A DNA stretch of 64,000 bases from CAVRGQ01 sp963720785 (GCA_963720785.1 CAVRGQ010000004.1:930001-994000), one strand, 5' to 3'. Shown: positions 17,963 to 27,489, numbered from the stretch's first letter. A program made the numbers and translations. Notes: a model not told the origin generated them from the letters alone.

Positions 17963-19150
17963 ATGGATCTCCTCTACACAGCAGAAGAGCAGGCGTTCCG
18001 CGCGGAGCTGCGGGAGTGGCTCGCCGACGTCCTGCCCACCCTCGGACCCGAGCCCCACCGTGAGGACTGGGAGGCCCGCCGGGCGTGGGACCTCGGCTGG
18101 ACCGCCACCCTCCACCGGGCCGGCTACAGCGGCGTCAACTGGCCGAAGGAATTCGGCGGCCGCGGCGCCACCCCCACCGAGCACCTCATCTACATCGAGG
18201 AGACGGAGCGCGCGCACGCGCCGTACATCGGCATGAACTTCGTGGGCATGCTGCACGCCGGGCCCACGCTCATCGCCGAGGCATCCGACGAGCAGAAGGC
18301 GTTCCACCTGCCGGGCATCCTCGAGGGTCGTCACCTCTGGTGCCAGGGTTTCTCGGAGCCCAACGCCGGCTCCGACCTCGCGAGCCTGCGCACCAAAGGC
18401 GTGCGCGACGGCGACGAGTACGTGATCAACGGCCAGAAGATCTGGACGAGCTTCGGTCACGTCGCCGACTACTGCGAGATGCTGATCCGCACCGACCCCG
18501 AGGCGCCCAAGCACAAGGGCATCTCGTGGGTGATCGTGCCGATGGACAGCCCGGGCATCGACATCCGCCCGCTGCGCACCCTGGAGGGCTCCACCGAGTT
18601 CTGCGAGGTGTTCTTCGACGACGTGCGCATTCCCGTCGCCAATCGTGTCGGTGCGGAGAACGACGGCTGGCGCGTCGCGATGGTCACGCTGAGCTTCGAG
18701 CGCGGCACCGCCTTCGTCGCCGACGTGATCCAGTCGATGGAGCTGGTGCGTTCGCTCAAGGAGTTCGCGCAGCACGTCACCAGCAAGGGCGCCACCCGTT
18801 GGGACGACGCCGCGCTCCGGCTCGAGATCGGCAAGTGCGCGGCGGAGCTCGACGCGCTGTGGGCGCTCACCAAGCGCAACATCTCGCAGGCGCAGCGCAC
18901 CGGCCTCGTCGGCGTGGGCGGCAACGTGTTCAAGGTGGCGTGGACCGACCTCCGCCACCACCTCGGCGACGTCGCCATGCGCGTCCTCGACCGGGCGTCG
19001 CTGTCGATCGAGGACGTCGCCGGGCTCGACAACGCCCGCCACGTGCGCGGCCGGTTCTTCGCCCTCTCCATGAGCATCGCGGCGGGCACGTCGCAGGTGA
19101 ACCGCAACGTGATCGGCGAGCGCGTGCTCGGGCTGCCGAAGGAGCGCTGA
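17963..19150 (+). CDS. Acyl-CoA dehydrogenase (large subunit type)
   Basis: A 395-residue ACAD with WCQGFSEPNAGSDLASLRT, INGQKIWTSFGHVADYCEM, FCEVFFDDVRIPVANRVG and the C-terminal AAGTSQVNRNVIGERVLG. As in the gene at 10228, the YEGT glutamate of generic ACADs is absent. Its stop overlaps the next ACAD start by one base, so it is the second alpha/beta ACAD pair in the window. It probably introduces a double bond into a different, perhaps ring-derived or shortened, acyl-CoA than the first pair. Confidence 0.93.
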   Translation: MDLLYTAEEQAFRAELREWLADVLPTLGPEPHREDWEARRAWDLGWTATLHRAGYSGVNWPKEFGGRGATPTEHLIYIEETERAHAPYIGMNFVGMLHAGPTLIAEASDEQKAFHLPGILEGRHLWCQGFSEPNAGSDLASLRTKGVRDGDEYVINGQKIWTSFGHVADYCEMLIRTDPEAPKHKGISWVIVPMDSPGIDIRPLRTLEGSTEFCEVFFDDVRIPVANRVGAENDGWRVAMVTLSFERGTAFVADVIQSMELVRSLKEFAQHVTSKGATRWDDAALRLEIGKCAAELDALWALTKRNISQAQRTGLVGVGGNVFKVAWTDLRHHLGDVAMRVLDRASLSIEDVAGLDNARHVRGRFFALSMSIAAGTSQVNRNVIGERVLGLPKER

Positions 19151-20124
19151 TGGACTTCGAGCTGAGTTCCGACCAGGAGTCCCTGCAGGAGGGCGTCCGC
19201 GCGTTCGTCGAGGGTCGCGTGCCGCTCGACACCGTGCGCGAGCTCGAGGCCGCCGGCGCGCGCGTCGACCGTTCGCTGTGGGCCGAGCTGGGCGAGATGG
19301 GCGTGTTCTCGATCGCCCTGCCGGAGGACCAGGGTGGCCTGGGCCTCGGCGTCGCCGAAGCTGCGCTGGTGTTCGAGGAGCTCGGGCGCGGCATCGTGCC
19401 CGGGCCGTTCGTCGGCACCGCGCTCGCCGCGGGGCTGGTCGACGGCGCCGCCTCCGGTGAGGCGGTCGTGGCGGTGCTGGAGCGGGCCGAACCGATCACG
19501 GTGGTGGAGTTCCCCGCCGACGTCGACGCGCTCCTGCTGCTCGCCGCCGACGGGATCCATCGGATCGACCCGGCGTCGCTCACGACCGTGCCCGTCGAGG
19601 TGCCCACCGACGCGCTCACCCCGCTCGCGGTCGTGCGGGGCGAGATCCCGACGGGCGAACTGATCGCCGACGCCGCCGCGTCGCGGCGGGCGCGCCTGGT
19701 GGGCACCACGCTCACCGCGGCGTTGCAGGTCGGCGTCGCGCTACGCGCCACCGAGCTGGCCACGCAGTACGCGAAGGAACGCGAGCAGTTCGGCAAGGTG
19801 ATCGGTTCGTTCCAGGCCGTGAAGCACCTCTGCGCCGACATGCTCATCCGAGCCGAGGTCGCCCGCGTTGCGGTGTACGCCGCCGCGGTCACCCTCGACG
19901 GTCGCAGCGACGACGACGTCGAGCGCGCGGTCGCCGGAGCCAAGTGCGTCGCCGGCAACGCCGCGATCCAGAACGGCAAGAGCGGCATCCAGGTGCACGG
20001 TGGCAACGGCTACACGTGGGAGTTCGACATCGGCCGCTACTGGAAGCGCGCCTGTGTGCTCGACACGCAGTTCGGCAACAGCGACGAGCACGCACTGCAC
20101 GTCGCCGAGATTCAGAAGGTCTGA
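19150..20124 (+). CDS. Acyl-CoA dehydrogenase (small subunit type)
   Basis: A 324-residue partner ACAD starting at ATG 19150 (TGATG coupling). It shows the C-terminal helical features YAKEREQFGKVIGSFQAVKH and IQVHGGNGYTWEFDIGRYWK. The N-terminal half is divergent and alanine-rich, as in heteromer small subunits. It is followed after 28 bp by the SDR gene, so ACAD, ACAD and SDR form a compact beta-oxidation cassette under operator copy 3. Confidence 0.92.
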   Translation: MDFELSSDQESLQEGVRAFVEGRVPLDTVRELEAAGARVDRSLWAELGEMGVFSIALPEDQGGLGLGVAEAALVFEELGRGIVPGPFVGTALAAGLVDGAASGEAVVAVLERAEPITVVEFPADVDALLLLAADGIHRIDPASLTTVPVEVPTDALTPLAVVRGEIPTGELIADAAASRRARLVGTTLTAALQVGVALRATELATQYAKEREQFGKVIGSFQAVKHLCADMLIRAEVARVAVYAAAVTLDGRSDDDVERAVAGAKCVAGNAAIQNGKSGIQVHGGNGYTWEFDIGRYWKRACVLDTQFGNSDEHALHVAEIQKV

Positions 20125-20152
20125 AGTTCGAGTAGGTCGAGGAGTCGTTCGG

Positions 20153-21051
20153 ATGGGCATCTGCGACGGACGTGTCGTCATCGTCACCGGCGGGGGCCGC
20201 GGCCTCGGCCGTGCACACTCCCTCGCGTTCGCGGCCGAGGGCGCGAAGGTCGTGGTGAACGACCTCGGCGCCACGCTCGACGGTGCGCCCACCGACGAGT
20301 CGCCCGCCGCGGAGACCGTCGCGACATCGAGGCCATGGGCGGCCAGGCCATCGTCAACGGCGACGACGTTGCCGACTGGGACGGCGCCGCGAACTTGGTG
20401 CAGCAGGCCATCGACACCTTCGGTGGCCTCGACACGATCGTGTGCAACGCGGGCATCGTGCGCGACCGCATGTTCGCCAACATGTCGGTCGACGAGTGGG
20501 ACGCGGTGATCCGCGTGCACCTGCGCGGCGTGTTCTGCCCGCTGCGCCACGCCGCCGCCTACTGGCGTGACGAGTCGAAGGCGGGCACCACCCGCGCCGC
20601 GCGCATCGTGACCACCTCGTCGGGCGCCGGCCTGCGCGGCTCGATCGGCCAGTCGAACTACGTGGCCGCGAAGGCGGGCATCGCCGCGCTCACGCTGAAC
20701 ATGGCGGCCGAGCTCGGCCGGTACGGGGTGCTGGCCAACACCATCGCCCCGTCCGCGCGCAGCCGCATGACCGAGCAGGGCATGCCGGAGATGATGAAGA
20801 AGCCGGAGTCGGGCTTCGACGCCATGGACGCGGCGAACATCTCGCCGTTCGTGGTGTGGCTCGGCAGCGGCGACTGCGACGTCACCGGCCGGGCGCTCGA
20901 GCTCGTCGGCGGCGAGGTGTGCGTGATGAACGGCTGGAACCGCGGCCCGTCGGTCGACGAGGGGCGGCGCTTCGAGCCCGGCGAGGTCGGTGCCACGGTG
21001 CGCCGGCTGATTGCCGAGGCCCCGGTGCCGGAGTCCGTGCACGGCACCTGA
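20153..21051 (+). CDS. SDR family oxidoreductase (HSD17B4-like hydroxyacyl-CoA dehydrogenase), frameshifted
   Basis: Starts at ATG 20153. The Rossmann start VIVTGGGRGLGRAHS and VVVNDLGATLDG read in the first frame. At about 20323 a GG appears reduced to G. The rest continues in the next frame from DIEAMGGQAIVNGDD through NAG, the Ser of TTSSGAG and YVAAK to the stop at 21051. Corrected length is about 299 residues. The N-terminal pattern resembles the peroxisomal multifunctional enzyme type 2 dehydrogenase domain, which oxidises 3-hydroxyacyl-CoAs. This suits its position after the ACAD pair. Confidence 0.88.
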
Positions 21052-21069
21052 GCCGCCCGTTCCATGGAC

Positions 21070-21106
21070 CTGACGACCCGTCAGATTCTCGGATAGCCTC
21101 AGATCC
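21070..21106 (+). promoter_or_regulatory. Operator copy 4 and promoter of the tetR operon
   Basis: The perfect palindrome CTGACGACCCGTCAG (21070-21084) lies upstream of TAGCCT (21094-21099). Its left arm supplies a -35-like TGACGA exactly 17 bp before the -10. An ATG at 21107 opens a seven-codon frame that overlaps the GTG start of tetR. Placement directly before the TetR gene suggests autoregulation and makes that regulator the best candidate ligand of all five operator copies. Confidence 0.7.
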
Positions 21107-21122
21107 ATGACGGAGCTCGCCC

Positions 21123-21760
21123 GTGACTGAGTTGGCGCTGGCCTCCGACGGCCGGGTCATCGGTGCTCGCGCGCGCAGCGGACCCGCCGCCGGCTGCTCG
21201 ACGCCACTGCGAAGCTGCTGGGGGAGCGCGGGGCCCTCAACCTGCGGGTGGTCGACATCACCCGCGAGGTCGGTACGTCACCGGCGACCTTCTACCAGTA
21301 CTTCTCCGACGTGGAGGAGGCCATCCTCGTGCTGGCCGACGAGGCCACCGACGAGATCATGGGGGTGGAGCCCCTGCTCGAGCGCTCGTGGACCGACGCC
21401 GACGGCCTCGCCAACGTCGACGCGTTCGTCGAGGCCCTCATGGAGTACTGGGAGGCCCATTCGGTGATCCTCCGGGTGCGCGACCTGCGCGCCGAAGAAG
21501 GCGACAAGCGATTCTGGGCGGTGCGCACGCGTGGCTACGCGGCGATCGTCCCTGCACTCACCACCAAGATCGAGGAGGCCCAGGCCGCGGGCCGCCTCAC
21601 CCAGGAGATCAATCCGTACGCGGCTGCATCCGCCGCCATGGCGATGCTCGAACGTCTCTTCACCTACCAGTCCGTGTTCCGGCGTCGCGGTGTCACCAAG
21701 GAGGCGATGACCACGACGCTGGGTGCGATGTTGCACAGCACGGTGACCGGCCTGTCCTAA
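21123..21760 (+). CDS. TetR family transcriptional regulator, frameshifted
   Basis: The GTG at 21123 starts TELALASDGRVIGARAR. A base seems to be missing at about 21170-21180, after which the regulator continues as RTRRRLLDATAKLLGERG. The helix-turn-helix is VVDITREVGTSPATFYQYFSD, followed by an all-helical ligand domain of about 150 residues. Corrected length is about 212 residues, normal for TetR. The DGRVxGxR tail before the HTH is a feature I associate with an actinobacterial acyl-CoA-linked TetR group. It heads an operon with an amidohydrolase, cyclase and LLM enzyme and probably binds CTGACGnnnCGTCAG. Confidence 0.87.
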
Positions 21761-21770
21761 GGAGCCCCCA

Positions 21771-22979
21771 ATGGCCCGAGAGATCCCGCTGTTCGTCAGC
21801 GTCGACGACCACGTCGTCGAACCACCCCACCTCTTCGAGCGGTGGCTGCCCGAGAAGTTCCGCAACGACCCGAACGCACCCCGCGTCGAGCGGCGCGGCA
21901 TCGCGTCGATGACCTACACGGGCGGCAAGCCCATGTACGACATCGTGTGGGACGACTCGCAGCCCAAGTCCGACACCTGGTTCTACGAGGACCTCGTGCA
22001 GCCGCACAAGCGCCACGTCGCGGCCGTGGGCTTCGACCGTGACGACATGACGCTGTCGCCGATCACCTACGACGAGATGCGCCCGGGGTGCTACGACCCG
22101 AAGGCCCGCCTCGAGGACATGGATCTCGACCACGTCGAGGCGTCACTGTGCTTCCCGACGATGCCGCGCTTCTGCGGGCAGACCTTCGCCGAGGCCACCG
22201 ACAAGGACCTCGCGCTGGCCTGCGTCCAGGCGTACAACGACTGGATGGTCGAGGAGTGGTGCGGCGACTCGGGCGGCCGTCTCATCCCGCTGTGCCTCAT
22301 CCCGCTGTGGGACGTCGACCTCGCGGTCACCGAGATCCAGCGCAACGCCGCGCGCGGTGTCACCGCGGTGGCATTCTCGGAGATCCCGGCGAAGCTCGGC
22401 CTGCCCACGCTGCACTCGGGCTACTGGGAGCCGTTCTTCAACGCGTGCAACGACACCGAGACGCTGGTGTGCATGCACATCGGTTCGTCGTCGCAGATGC
22501 CGGCCACGTCGCCCGACGCGCCGCCGGCGGTGCCGGCCACGCTCAGCTTCGGCAACGCGATGTCGTCGATGGCCGACTACCTGTTCTCCGGCGTGCTCCA
22601 GCGCAACCCGAAGCTGAAGCTCGCGTACAGCGAGGGCCAGATCGGCTGGATCCCCTACATCCTCGAGCGCGCCGACGACGTGTGGGAGCAGCACCGGGCG
22701 TGGGGCGGTGTGAAGGACGTCATCACCGAGCCGCCGTCGACCTACTACTACAAGTCGATCTTCGGTTGCTTCTTCCGCGACGCGCACGGCCTCGAGTCGC
22801 TGCACAAGGTCGGCGTGAACAACGTGACGTTCGAGACGGACTACCCGCACACCGACAGCACGTGGCCGCACACGCTGAAGCTGTTCACGGAGCAGGTGGA
22901 GCACCTCGACGACGAGACGGTCTACAAGATCGCCCGCGGCAACGCGATCCGCATGTTGCGCCTCGACTACCTGAAGTAA
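21771..22979 (+). CDS. Amidohydrolase family protein (amidohydrolase_2 / ACMSD-like)
   Basis: A 402-residue protein with a metal motif at the N-terminus (SVDDHVVEPPHLF, Asp-x-His type), a central CMHIGSSSQMPATSPDAP and a C-terminal ETDYPHTDSTWPHT with an acidic metal or catalytic residue. The fold is the TIM-barrel amidohydrolase_2 family (decarboxylases and hydrolases). A good ribosome binding site (AAGGAG) precedes ATG 21771, ten bases after tetR. It is a clear paralogue of the gene at 32038. The natural reaction is unknown; ring-opening hydrolysis or decarboxylation would suit the context. Confidence 0.9.
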   Translation: MAREIPLFVSVDDHVVEPPHLFERWLPEKFRNDPNAPRVERRGIASMTYTGGKPMYDIVWDDSQPKSDTWFYEDLVQPHKRHVAAVGFDRDDMTLSPITYDEMRPGCYDPKARLEDMDLDHVEASLCFPTMPRFCGQTFAEATDKDLALACVQAYNDWMVEEWCGDSGGRLIPLCLIPLWDVDLAVTEIQRNAARGVTAVAFSEIPAKLGLPTLHSGYWEPFFNACNDTETLVCMHIGSSSQMPATSPDAPPAVPATLSFGNAMSSMADYLFSGVLQRNPKLKLAYSEGQIGWIPYILERADDVWEQHRAWGGVKDVITEPPSTYYYKSIFGCFFRDAHGLESLHKVGVNNVTFETDYPHTDSTWPHTLKLFTEQVEHLDDETVYKIARGNAIRMLRLDYLK

Positions 22980-23002
22980 ACGAAGACGAAGCAGGAGCAG
23001 GA

Positions 23003-23926
23003 ATGCCGCTCGACGACGAATTCGTGCAGCTCGCCGCGCGCGTCCGCAACTGGGGACGCTGGGGCGAGGACGACGAGCTCGGGACGCTCAACCTGATCGA
23101 CGCCGCCGCGGTGCAACGCGGGGTCGCGTGCGTGCAGACCGGGAAGACGTTCAACCTGTCGATCCCGCTCGACGACAACGGTCCGCAGATCGGGTTCATC
23201 CCGGGGCGCTACAACCCGGTGCACAAGGTGTTCCAGGTGAACGAGGTCACCATCGGAGATCCCGACGGCACCCGCTTCTCCGACGACCAGCTCGACCTCG
23301 CGCTGCAGGCCTGTACCCACTGGGACGCGCTGTCCCACTCGAGCTACGGCGGCAACCTCTGGAACGGCCACCCGGCCGACTCGGTCACCGAGGCCGGCGC
23401 GCAGCGCTGCGGCATCGGGCTGGTCACGTCGGTCGTCACCCGGGGCGTGCTGCTCGACATCGCGCGTCTCCAGGGCGTCGACGTCGTCCCCGCCGGCACG
23501 CCGTTCACCGGTGAGCTGCTCGACGCCGCGTGCGCCGCGGCCGGCGTGTCGGTCGAGCCCGGCGACGTGGTGCTCCTGCGCACGGGGGCGATGACGTTGT
23601 TCCTCGCCGGCGACCGTGAGGGGTACGCGATGACCAACGCGGGCCCCTCGCGCCAGAGCGTCGAGTGGTTCCGCGACCACGACGTCGCCGCGGTCGCCAC
23701 CGACAACCCGACGTTCGAGTACGTCGACTTCGAGGCGGCCATCCCGCTGCCGGTGCACGCGTTGCACCTCGTCGAGATGGGGATGATGCAGGGCCAGAAC
23801 TGGAACCTCGAGGCACTGGCCGCCGACTCCGCGGCCGACGGCCGCGCCACGTTCCTGCTGTCGGCCACCCCGGAGCCCGTCACGGGCGGCACCGGAGCGC
23901 CCGTGGTGCCGGTGGCAGTGAAGTAG
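23003..23926 (+). CDS. Cyclase family protein (kynurenine formamidase-like hydrolase)
   Basis: A 307-residue protein whose middle (ACTHWDALSHSSYGG) holds the HxGTHxDxPxH-like metal segment of the cyclase / formamidase family in a variant form. Downstream are RGVLLDIARLQG, EPGDVVLLRTG and AIPLPVHALHLVEMGMMQGQNW. Such enzymes hydrolyse formamides or lactone-like bonds. The start ATG 23003 follows AGGAGCAGGA. It is cotranscribed with the amidohydrolase upstream and the LLM enzyme downstream, a combination that suggests sequential ring-cleavage steps. Confidence 0.88.
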   Translation: MPLDDEFVQLAARVRNWGRWGEDDELGTLNLIDAAAVQRGVACVQTGKTFNLSIPLDDNGPQIGFIPGRYNPVHKVFQVNEVTIGDPDGTRFSDDQLDLALQACTHWDALSHSSYGGNLWNGHPADSVTEAGAQRCGIGLVTSVVTRGVLLDIARLQGVDVVPAGTPFTGELLDAACAAAGVSVEPGDVVLLRTGAMTLFLAGDREGYAMTNAGPSRQSVEWFRDHDVAAVATDNPTFEYVDFEAAIPLPVHALHLVEMGMMQGQNWNLEALAADSAADGRATFLLSATPEPVTGGTGAPVVPVAVK

Positions 23927-23938
23927 AGGAGAACGTCG

Positions 23939-24820
23939 ATGAAGTTCGGTACGCCGATTGCGATGATCGACCCGGAGTTCTACCTGCCGCTGGTGCAGGC
24001 GGCGGAGGCGGCGGGGTTCGACACCATCGCGGTGCCCGACAGCATCGCCTACCCGCGCGAGTCGTCGAACACGTACCCCTACAACTTCGACGGTACGCGC
24101 GAGTTCCTCGAGAACAAGCCGTTCATCGAGCCCACGGTCGCGGTCGCGGCGATGGGCGCGGTCACGTCGACGATCGAGTTCCACACGTTCGTGGTGAAGC
24201 TCCCGATCCGCAACCCGGTGATCTACGCGAAGGAGATCTCCTCCCTCGCGGTGATGACCGGCAACCGCTTCGTGTTCGGCGTGGGCTCGAGCCCGTGGCC
24301 CGACGACTACGAGATCACCAACCTCCCGTGGGAGGGGCGCGGTCGCCGCTTCGACGAGTGCATCGAGGTGATCCGCGGGCTGTGCACCGGTGGGTACTTC
24401 GAGTTCCACGGCGAGTGCTACGACTTCCCGGCGATCAAGATGCTGCCGGTGCCCACCGAGCCGGTGCCGATCCTCATCGGCGGTCACGGTGACGTGAACC
24501 TGCGCCGGGCCGCGCGCATCGGCGACGGCTGGATGAGCGCGGGCGACACCATCGAGGGCGTGGCCGAGAAGCTCGCCCGCATCGACGACTACCGGGCCGA
24601 GTACGGGCGCAGCGGCGAGCGTTTCGACGTGTACGCGACCACGATGGAGTCGTTCAGCGTCGACGGCATCAAGCGGCTCGAGGATCTCGGCGTCACCCAC
24701 ACGTCGGGCGGGTTCAGCGGCTTCAACCCCTACGCGGCCGAGGCCGACTCCGAGAGCCTGCAGGTCAAGATCGACGCGCTCAACCGCTATTCCGACGAGG
24801 TGATTTCCCGCGTTCGGTAG
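23939..24820 (+). CDS. LLM class (F420-dependent type) oxidoreductase
   Basis: A 293-residue luciferase-like protein: KFGTPIAMIDPEFYLPLVQAAE at the start, then VPDSIAYPRES, NRFVFGVGSSPWPDDY and PILIGGHGDVNLRRAARIGDGW for cofactor binding. The ribosome binding site GAGGAG lies eight bases before ATG 23939. Last gene of the tetR operon. Its 3' end overlaps the converging enoyl-CoA hydratase gene by 34 bp, so no terminator fits between them. Confidence 0.9.
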   Translation: MKFGTPIAMIDPEFYLPLVQAAEAAGFDTIAVPDSIAYPRESSNTYPYNFDGTREFLENKPFIEPTVAVAAMGAVTSTIEFHTFVVKLPIRNPVIYAKEISSLAVMTGNRFVFGVGSSPWPDDYEITNLPWEGRGRRFDECIEVIRGLCTGGYFEFHGECYDFPAIKMLPVPTEPVPILIGGHGDVNLRRAARIGDGWMSAGDTIEGVAEKLARIDDYRAEYGRSGERFDVYATTMESFSVDGIKRLEDLGVTHTSGGFSGFNPYAAEADSESLQVKIDALNRYSDEVISRVR

Positions 24821-25632
24821 TCGCCGAAGGGCGTGTCGCGCTCGGTGAGTGCGCCGGTGAGGCCCTGGCCCGAAACGTTGGCGATGAACTTCTGGAACGT
24901 CTCGGTGTGCGTGGCGAGCGCGCTGAGCTCGGTGCCCTGGCGGATCGATTGACGGATCCCCATGACCTCCATGGCGCGGTGCACCGTGCGCTTGTTGATC
25001 TGCACGAGGTCGCTGGGGATCTGCGCGATGCGCTCGGCGATCGCCAGCACCTGCGCCTCGAGCTCCGCCTCGGGGAACGCACGGTTGGCCCAGCCGAGCT
25101 GCGCGGCCTCGACCCCGGTGAACGGGTCGCCGGTGAGCATCGACTCCATGCCCGCGCGCATGCCGAACATCCACGCGTGGTACTGCATGTCGGGCGTGCC
25201 GAAGCGCACCGCGGGGTAGCCGATCTTGGCGTCTTCGGCGACGTAGACGAGGTCGCACCCGGTGGCGAGCTCGGTGCCGCCGGCGAGGCAGTAGCTGTGC
25301 ACCTGCGCGATGACCGGCTTGGCGAGGTCCCAGATGCTCATCCAGCCGTTGGTGACGCCCCGCATGTAGGAGCCCTCGCCGTCGGCGTTGTAGTCGAGCG
25401 GTTCCCCCTGCCCCGACGGGTCGCCGGAGAGGTCGTAGCCCGCGCAGAAGCACTTGCCCGCGCCGCGCACGATGGTGACGCCGACCTCGCCGTCGCGGTC
25501 GATCTCCCGCAACGCCTCGAGGATCTCGCGGCGCAACGTCGCGTTCATCGCGTTGCGCTTCTCGGGCCGGTTGAGCGTGACCCGGCGCACCCGGGGCGCA
25601 GGGTCGTCGATCAGCAGGAATTCGTAGGCCAT
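24787..25632 (-). CDS. Enoyl-CoA hydratase / isomerase (crotonase family)
   Basis: A 281-residue crotonase: VRRVTLNRPEKRNAMN at the N-terminus and the two oxyanion-hole segments KCFCAGYDLSG and CLAGGTELATGCDLVYV, then GAARLG-type helix AAQLGWANRAFPE. It hydrates or isomerises enoyl-CoAs. The start ATG 25632 has GATAGT six bases upstream and no ribosome binding site. It is 20 bp downstream of the D-aminoacylase-like gene on the same strand yet appears to have its own promoter. Confidence 0.9.
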   Translation of the reverse strand: MAYEFLLIDDPAPRVRRVTLNRPEKRNAMNATLRREILEALREIDRDGEVGVTIVRGAGKCFCAGYDLSGDPSGQGEPLDYNADGEGSYMRGVTNGWMSIWDLAKPVIAQVHSYCLAGGTELATGCDLVYVAEDAKIGYPAVRFGTPDMQYHAWMFGMRAGMESMLTGDPFTGVEAAQLGWANRAFPEAELEAQVLAIAERIAQIPSDLVQINKRTVHRAMEVMGIRQSIRQGTELSALATHTETFQKFIANVSGQGLTGALTERDTPFGDYRTREITSSE

Positions 25633-25644
25633 CTGCCCACTATC
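25633..25644 (-). promoter_or_regulatory. Leaderless promoter (-10 GATAGT) of the enoyl-CoA hydratase gene
   Basis: On the minus strand GATAGT (25644-25639) is followed by six bases and ATG 25632 without a ribosome binding site. This sits between two same-strand genes and may give the hydratase independent expression. Confidence 0.35.
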
Positions 25645-25652
25645 GCGCGTCT

Positions 25653-27383
25653 TTATCGAGCGGTGACGGTCTCGGTGTCGCGGCCGGACCGCAGCACCGT
25701 GCCGGGAGTGGCACCGGTGGGCGCGTCGTCGACCACGATCGTGGTGCCGCCCACGATGACCCGCTTCATGCCGGTGGAGCCGGCGAGGAGGCGGGCGGTG
25801 CCGCCGGGCAGGTCGTGCACCAGCGTGGCGTCCTCGGCGCCGACCGTGGCCGGGTCGAAGAGCGCGAGGTCGGCGATGGCGCCCTCGCGGATCACGCCGC
25901 GGTCCTTCAGGCCGAAGAGCGCGGCGGGTGCGCTGGTCAGCATGCGCACCGCGGCCTCGACGCTCACGAGCTGGCGGCCGCGGATGCAGTCGGCCAGGAA
26001 GCGGGTGGTGTACGGAGCGCCGCACATGCGGTCGAGGTGGGCACCGGCGTCGGAGCCGCCGATCATCGTGCGCGGGTCCTCCCACACCTCCTTGCGGAGA
26101 TCCCACGACGCCTTGTCGTCGTCCTGGGGGATGGGCCACAGGACGGTCTGCAGGTCGTCGGCGAGCACGATGTCGAGCAGGGTGGAGAAGGCCGACTGGC
26201 CGCGCTCGGCGGCGATGTCGCGCACGACGCGGCCCTTGAGTCCCTCGTTGGCCGCAACGTAGGTGTCGCCGATGCGGTAGTCGCCGAAGTCGGCGAGGCG
26301 GCGGAACACGCCGGCCTCCTTCGACTGCGACCACTCGAGCAGCTGCATGCGGACCTCGGGGTCGCGCAGGCGGGCCATGCGCTCCTCGACGGGCACCGAG
26401 AGCGTGTCCTGCCAGTGCGGCAGCAGCCAGATACCGCAGAAGTTGAGGAAGCTCATGTTCATGGGCACCTGCACCGGCATGCTGAGGGCGACGACCTTGC
26501 CGCCCTTGTCCCGGGCGCGGTCCCATGCGGACAGCTGGCGGGGCACCCGCTCGGGCTCGCGGGCGTCGACGGTGAGCACGTTCCAGTTGAGGGGGCGGTT
26601 GGCCACCGCGCTCAGCTCCGAGAACAGCTCGATCTCGTCGTCGGAGAACTGGTCGAGGCAGCCGGCGACGATGCCCTCGAGCGTGGTGCCCGGGTGGCGG
26701 CCCACCTCCTCGGCCATGGTCGCGAGCTCCTCGGGAGTGGACCAGCGGCTCGCGACCGGCTGGCCGTCGCCGTCGCTGTGCGAGCCGGACTGCGTGAACG
26801 AGAAGCCGAGCGCGCCGGCCTCGATCGCGTTCGCGAGCTCCTGGCGCATCGCCTCGACCTGCTCGGGGGTGGCCTCCTTGCCCACGGCGTCGTCACCCAT
26901 GACGTACTTGCGGAGCGCGCAGTGGCCGGTGAGGAACCCGGCGTTCACCGCGATCTTCCCCTCGAAGCGGTCGAGATACTCCGCGAAGGTCTCCCAGTTC
27001 CACTCGACGCCGTGCTCCAGCGCGGCGAGGGGCATGCCCTCCACCTTCGCCATCATGCGGCGGGTGTAGTCGGCGTCGCCGGCCCGGATGGGGGCGAGGG
27101 TGAAGCCGCAGTTGCCGGCGATCACCGTCGTGACCCCGTGCACGTTCGACGGGCTCGCGTTGGGGTCCCACAGGAGTTGGGCGTCGTAGTGGGTGTGCGG
27201 GTCGACGAATCCCGGGGTGAGGACGAGGCCGCCGGCCTCGACGACCCGCTCCGCGGGCTCGTCGATCTGGCCGGGCTCGGCCACGACGGCGATGCGGCCG
27301 CCACGGATGCCGACGTCGGCGACGTGGCCGGGCGCTCCGGTGCCGTCGACGACGGTCGCGCCCTTGATGATCTCGTCCAACAT
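25653..27383 (-). CDS. N-acyl-D-amino-acid deacylase-like amidohydrolase
   Basis: A 576-residue metal-dependent hydrolase of the D-aminoacylase / dihydroorotase superfamily. It has KGATVVDGTGAPGHVADVGI at the N-terminus, the metal motif FVDPHTHYDAQLLWDP, GVTTVIAGNCGFTLAP (a Cys ligand typical of D-aminoacylases) and GGSDAGAHLDRMCGAPYTT near the C-terminus. It probably cleaves an amide bond of an N-acyl compound in the cytosol. ATG 27383 follows GGAGGGG. It is divergent from the aldehyde dehydrogenase at 27490. Confidence 0.9.
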   Translation of the reverse strand: MLDEIIKGATVVDGTGAPGHVADVGIRGGRIAVVAEPGQIDEPAERVVEAGGLVLTPGFVDPHTHYDAQLLWDPNASPSNVHGVTTVIAGNCGFTLAPIRAGDADYTRRMMAKVEGMPLAALEHGVEWNWETFAEYLDRFEGKIAVNAGFLTGHCALRKYVMGDDAVGKEATPEQVEAMRQELANAIEAGALGFSFTQSGSHSDGDGQPVASRWSTPEELATMAEEVGRHPGTTLEGIVAGCLDQFSDDEIELFSELSAVANRPLNWNVLTVDAREPERVPRQLSAWDRARDKGGKVVALSMPVQVPMNMSFLNFCGIWLLPHWQDTLSVPVEERMARLRDPEVRMQLLEWSQSKEAGVFRRLADFGDYRIGDTYVAANEGLKGRVVRDIAAERGQSAFSTLLDIVLADDLQTVLWPIPQDDDKASWDLRKEVWEDPRTMIGGSDAGAHLDRMCGAPYTTRFLADCIRGRQLVSVEAAVRMLTSAPAALFGLKDRGVIREGAIADLALFDPATVGAEDATLVHDLPGGTARLLAGSTGMKRVIVGGTTIVVDDAPTGATPGTVLRSGRDTETVTAR

Positions 27384-27411
27384 GTGTCCCCTCCGAATGA
27401 TGGGTCGTCGG

Positions 27412-27417
27412 ATTGTA
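27412..27417 (-). promoter_or_regulatory. -10 element TACAAT of the amidohydrolase gene
   Basis: TACAAT on the minus strand (27417-27412) is the best sigma70-type -10 in this 106-bp divergent spacer. It would give a leader of about 20 nt carrying the GGAGGGG ribosome binding site. A short inverted repeat, GTAA-CGTC-TTAC, at 27415-27426 overlaps it. Confidence 0.35.
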
Positions 27418-27489
27418 ACGTCTTACCGAAACGGAGGACCGGGCCGGAAGTCCCTGGCAGATCGGCCCCGCGTGAGGTGGGATACCCCA

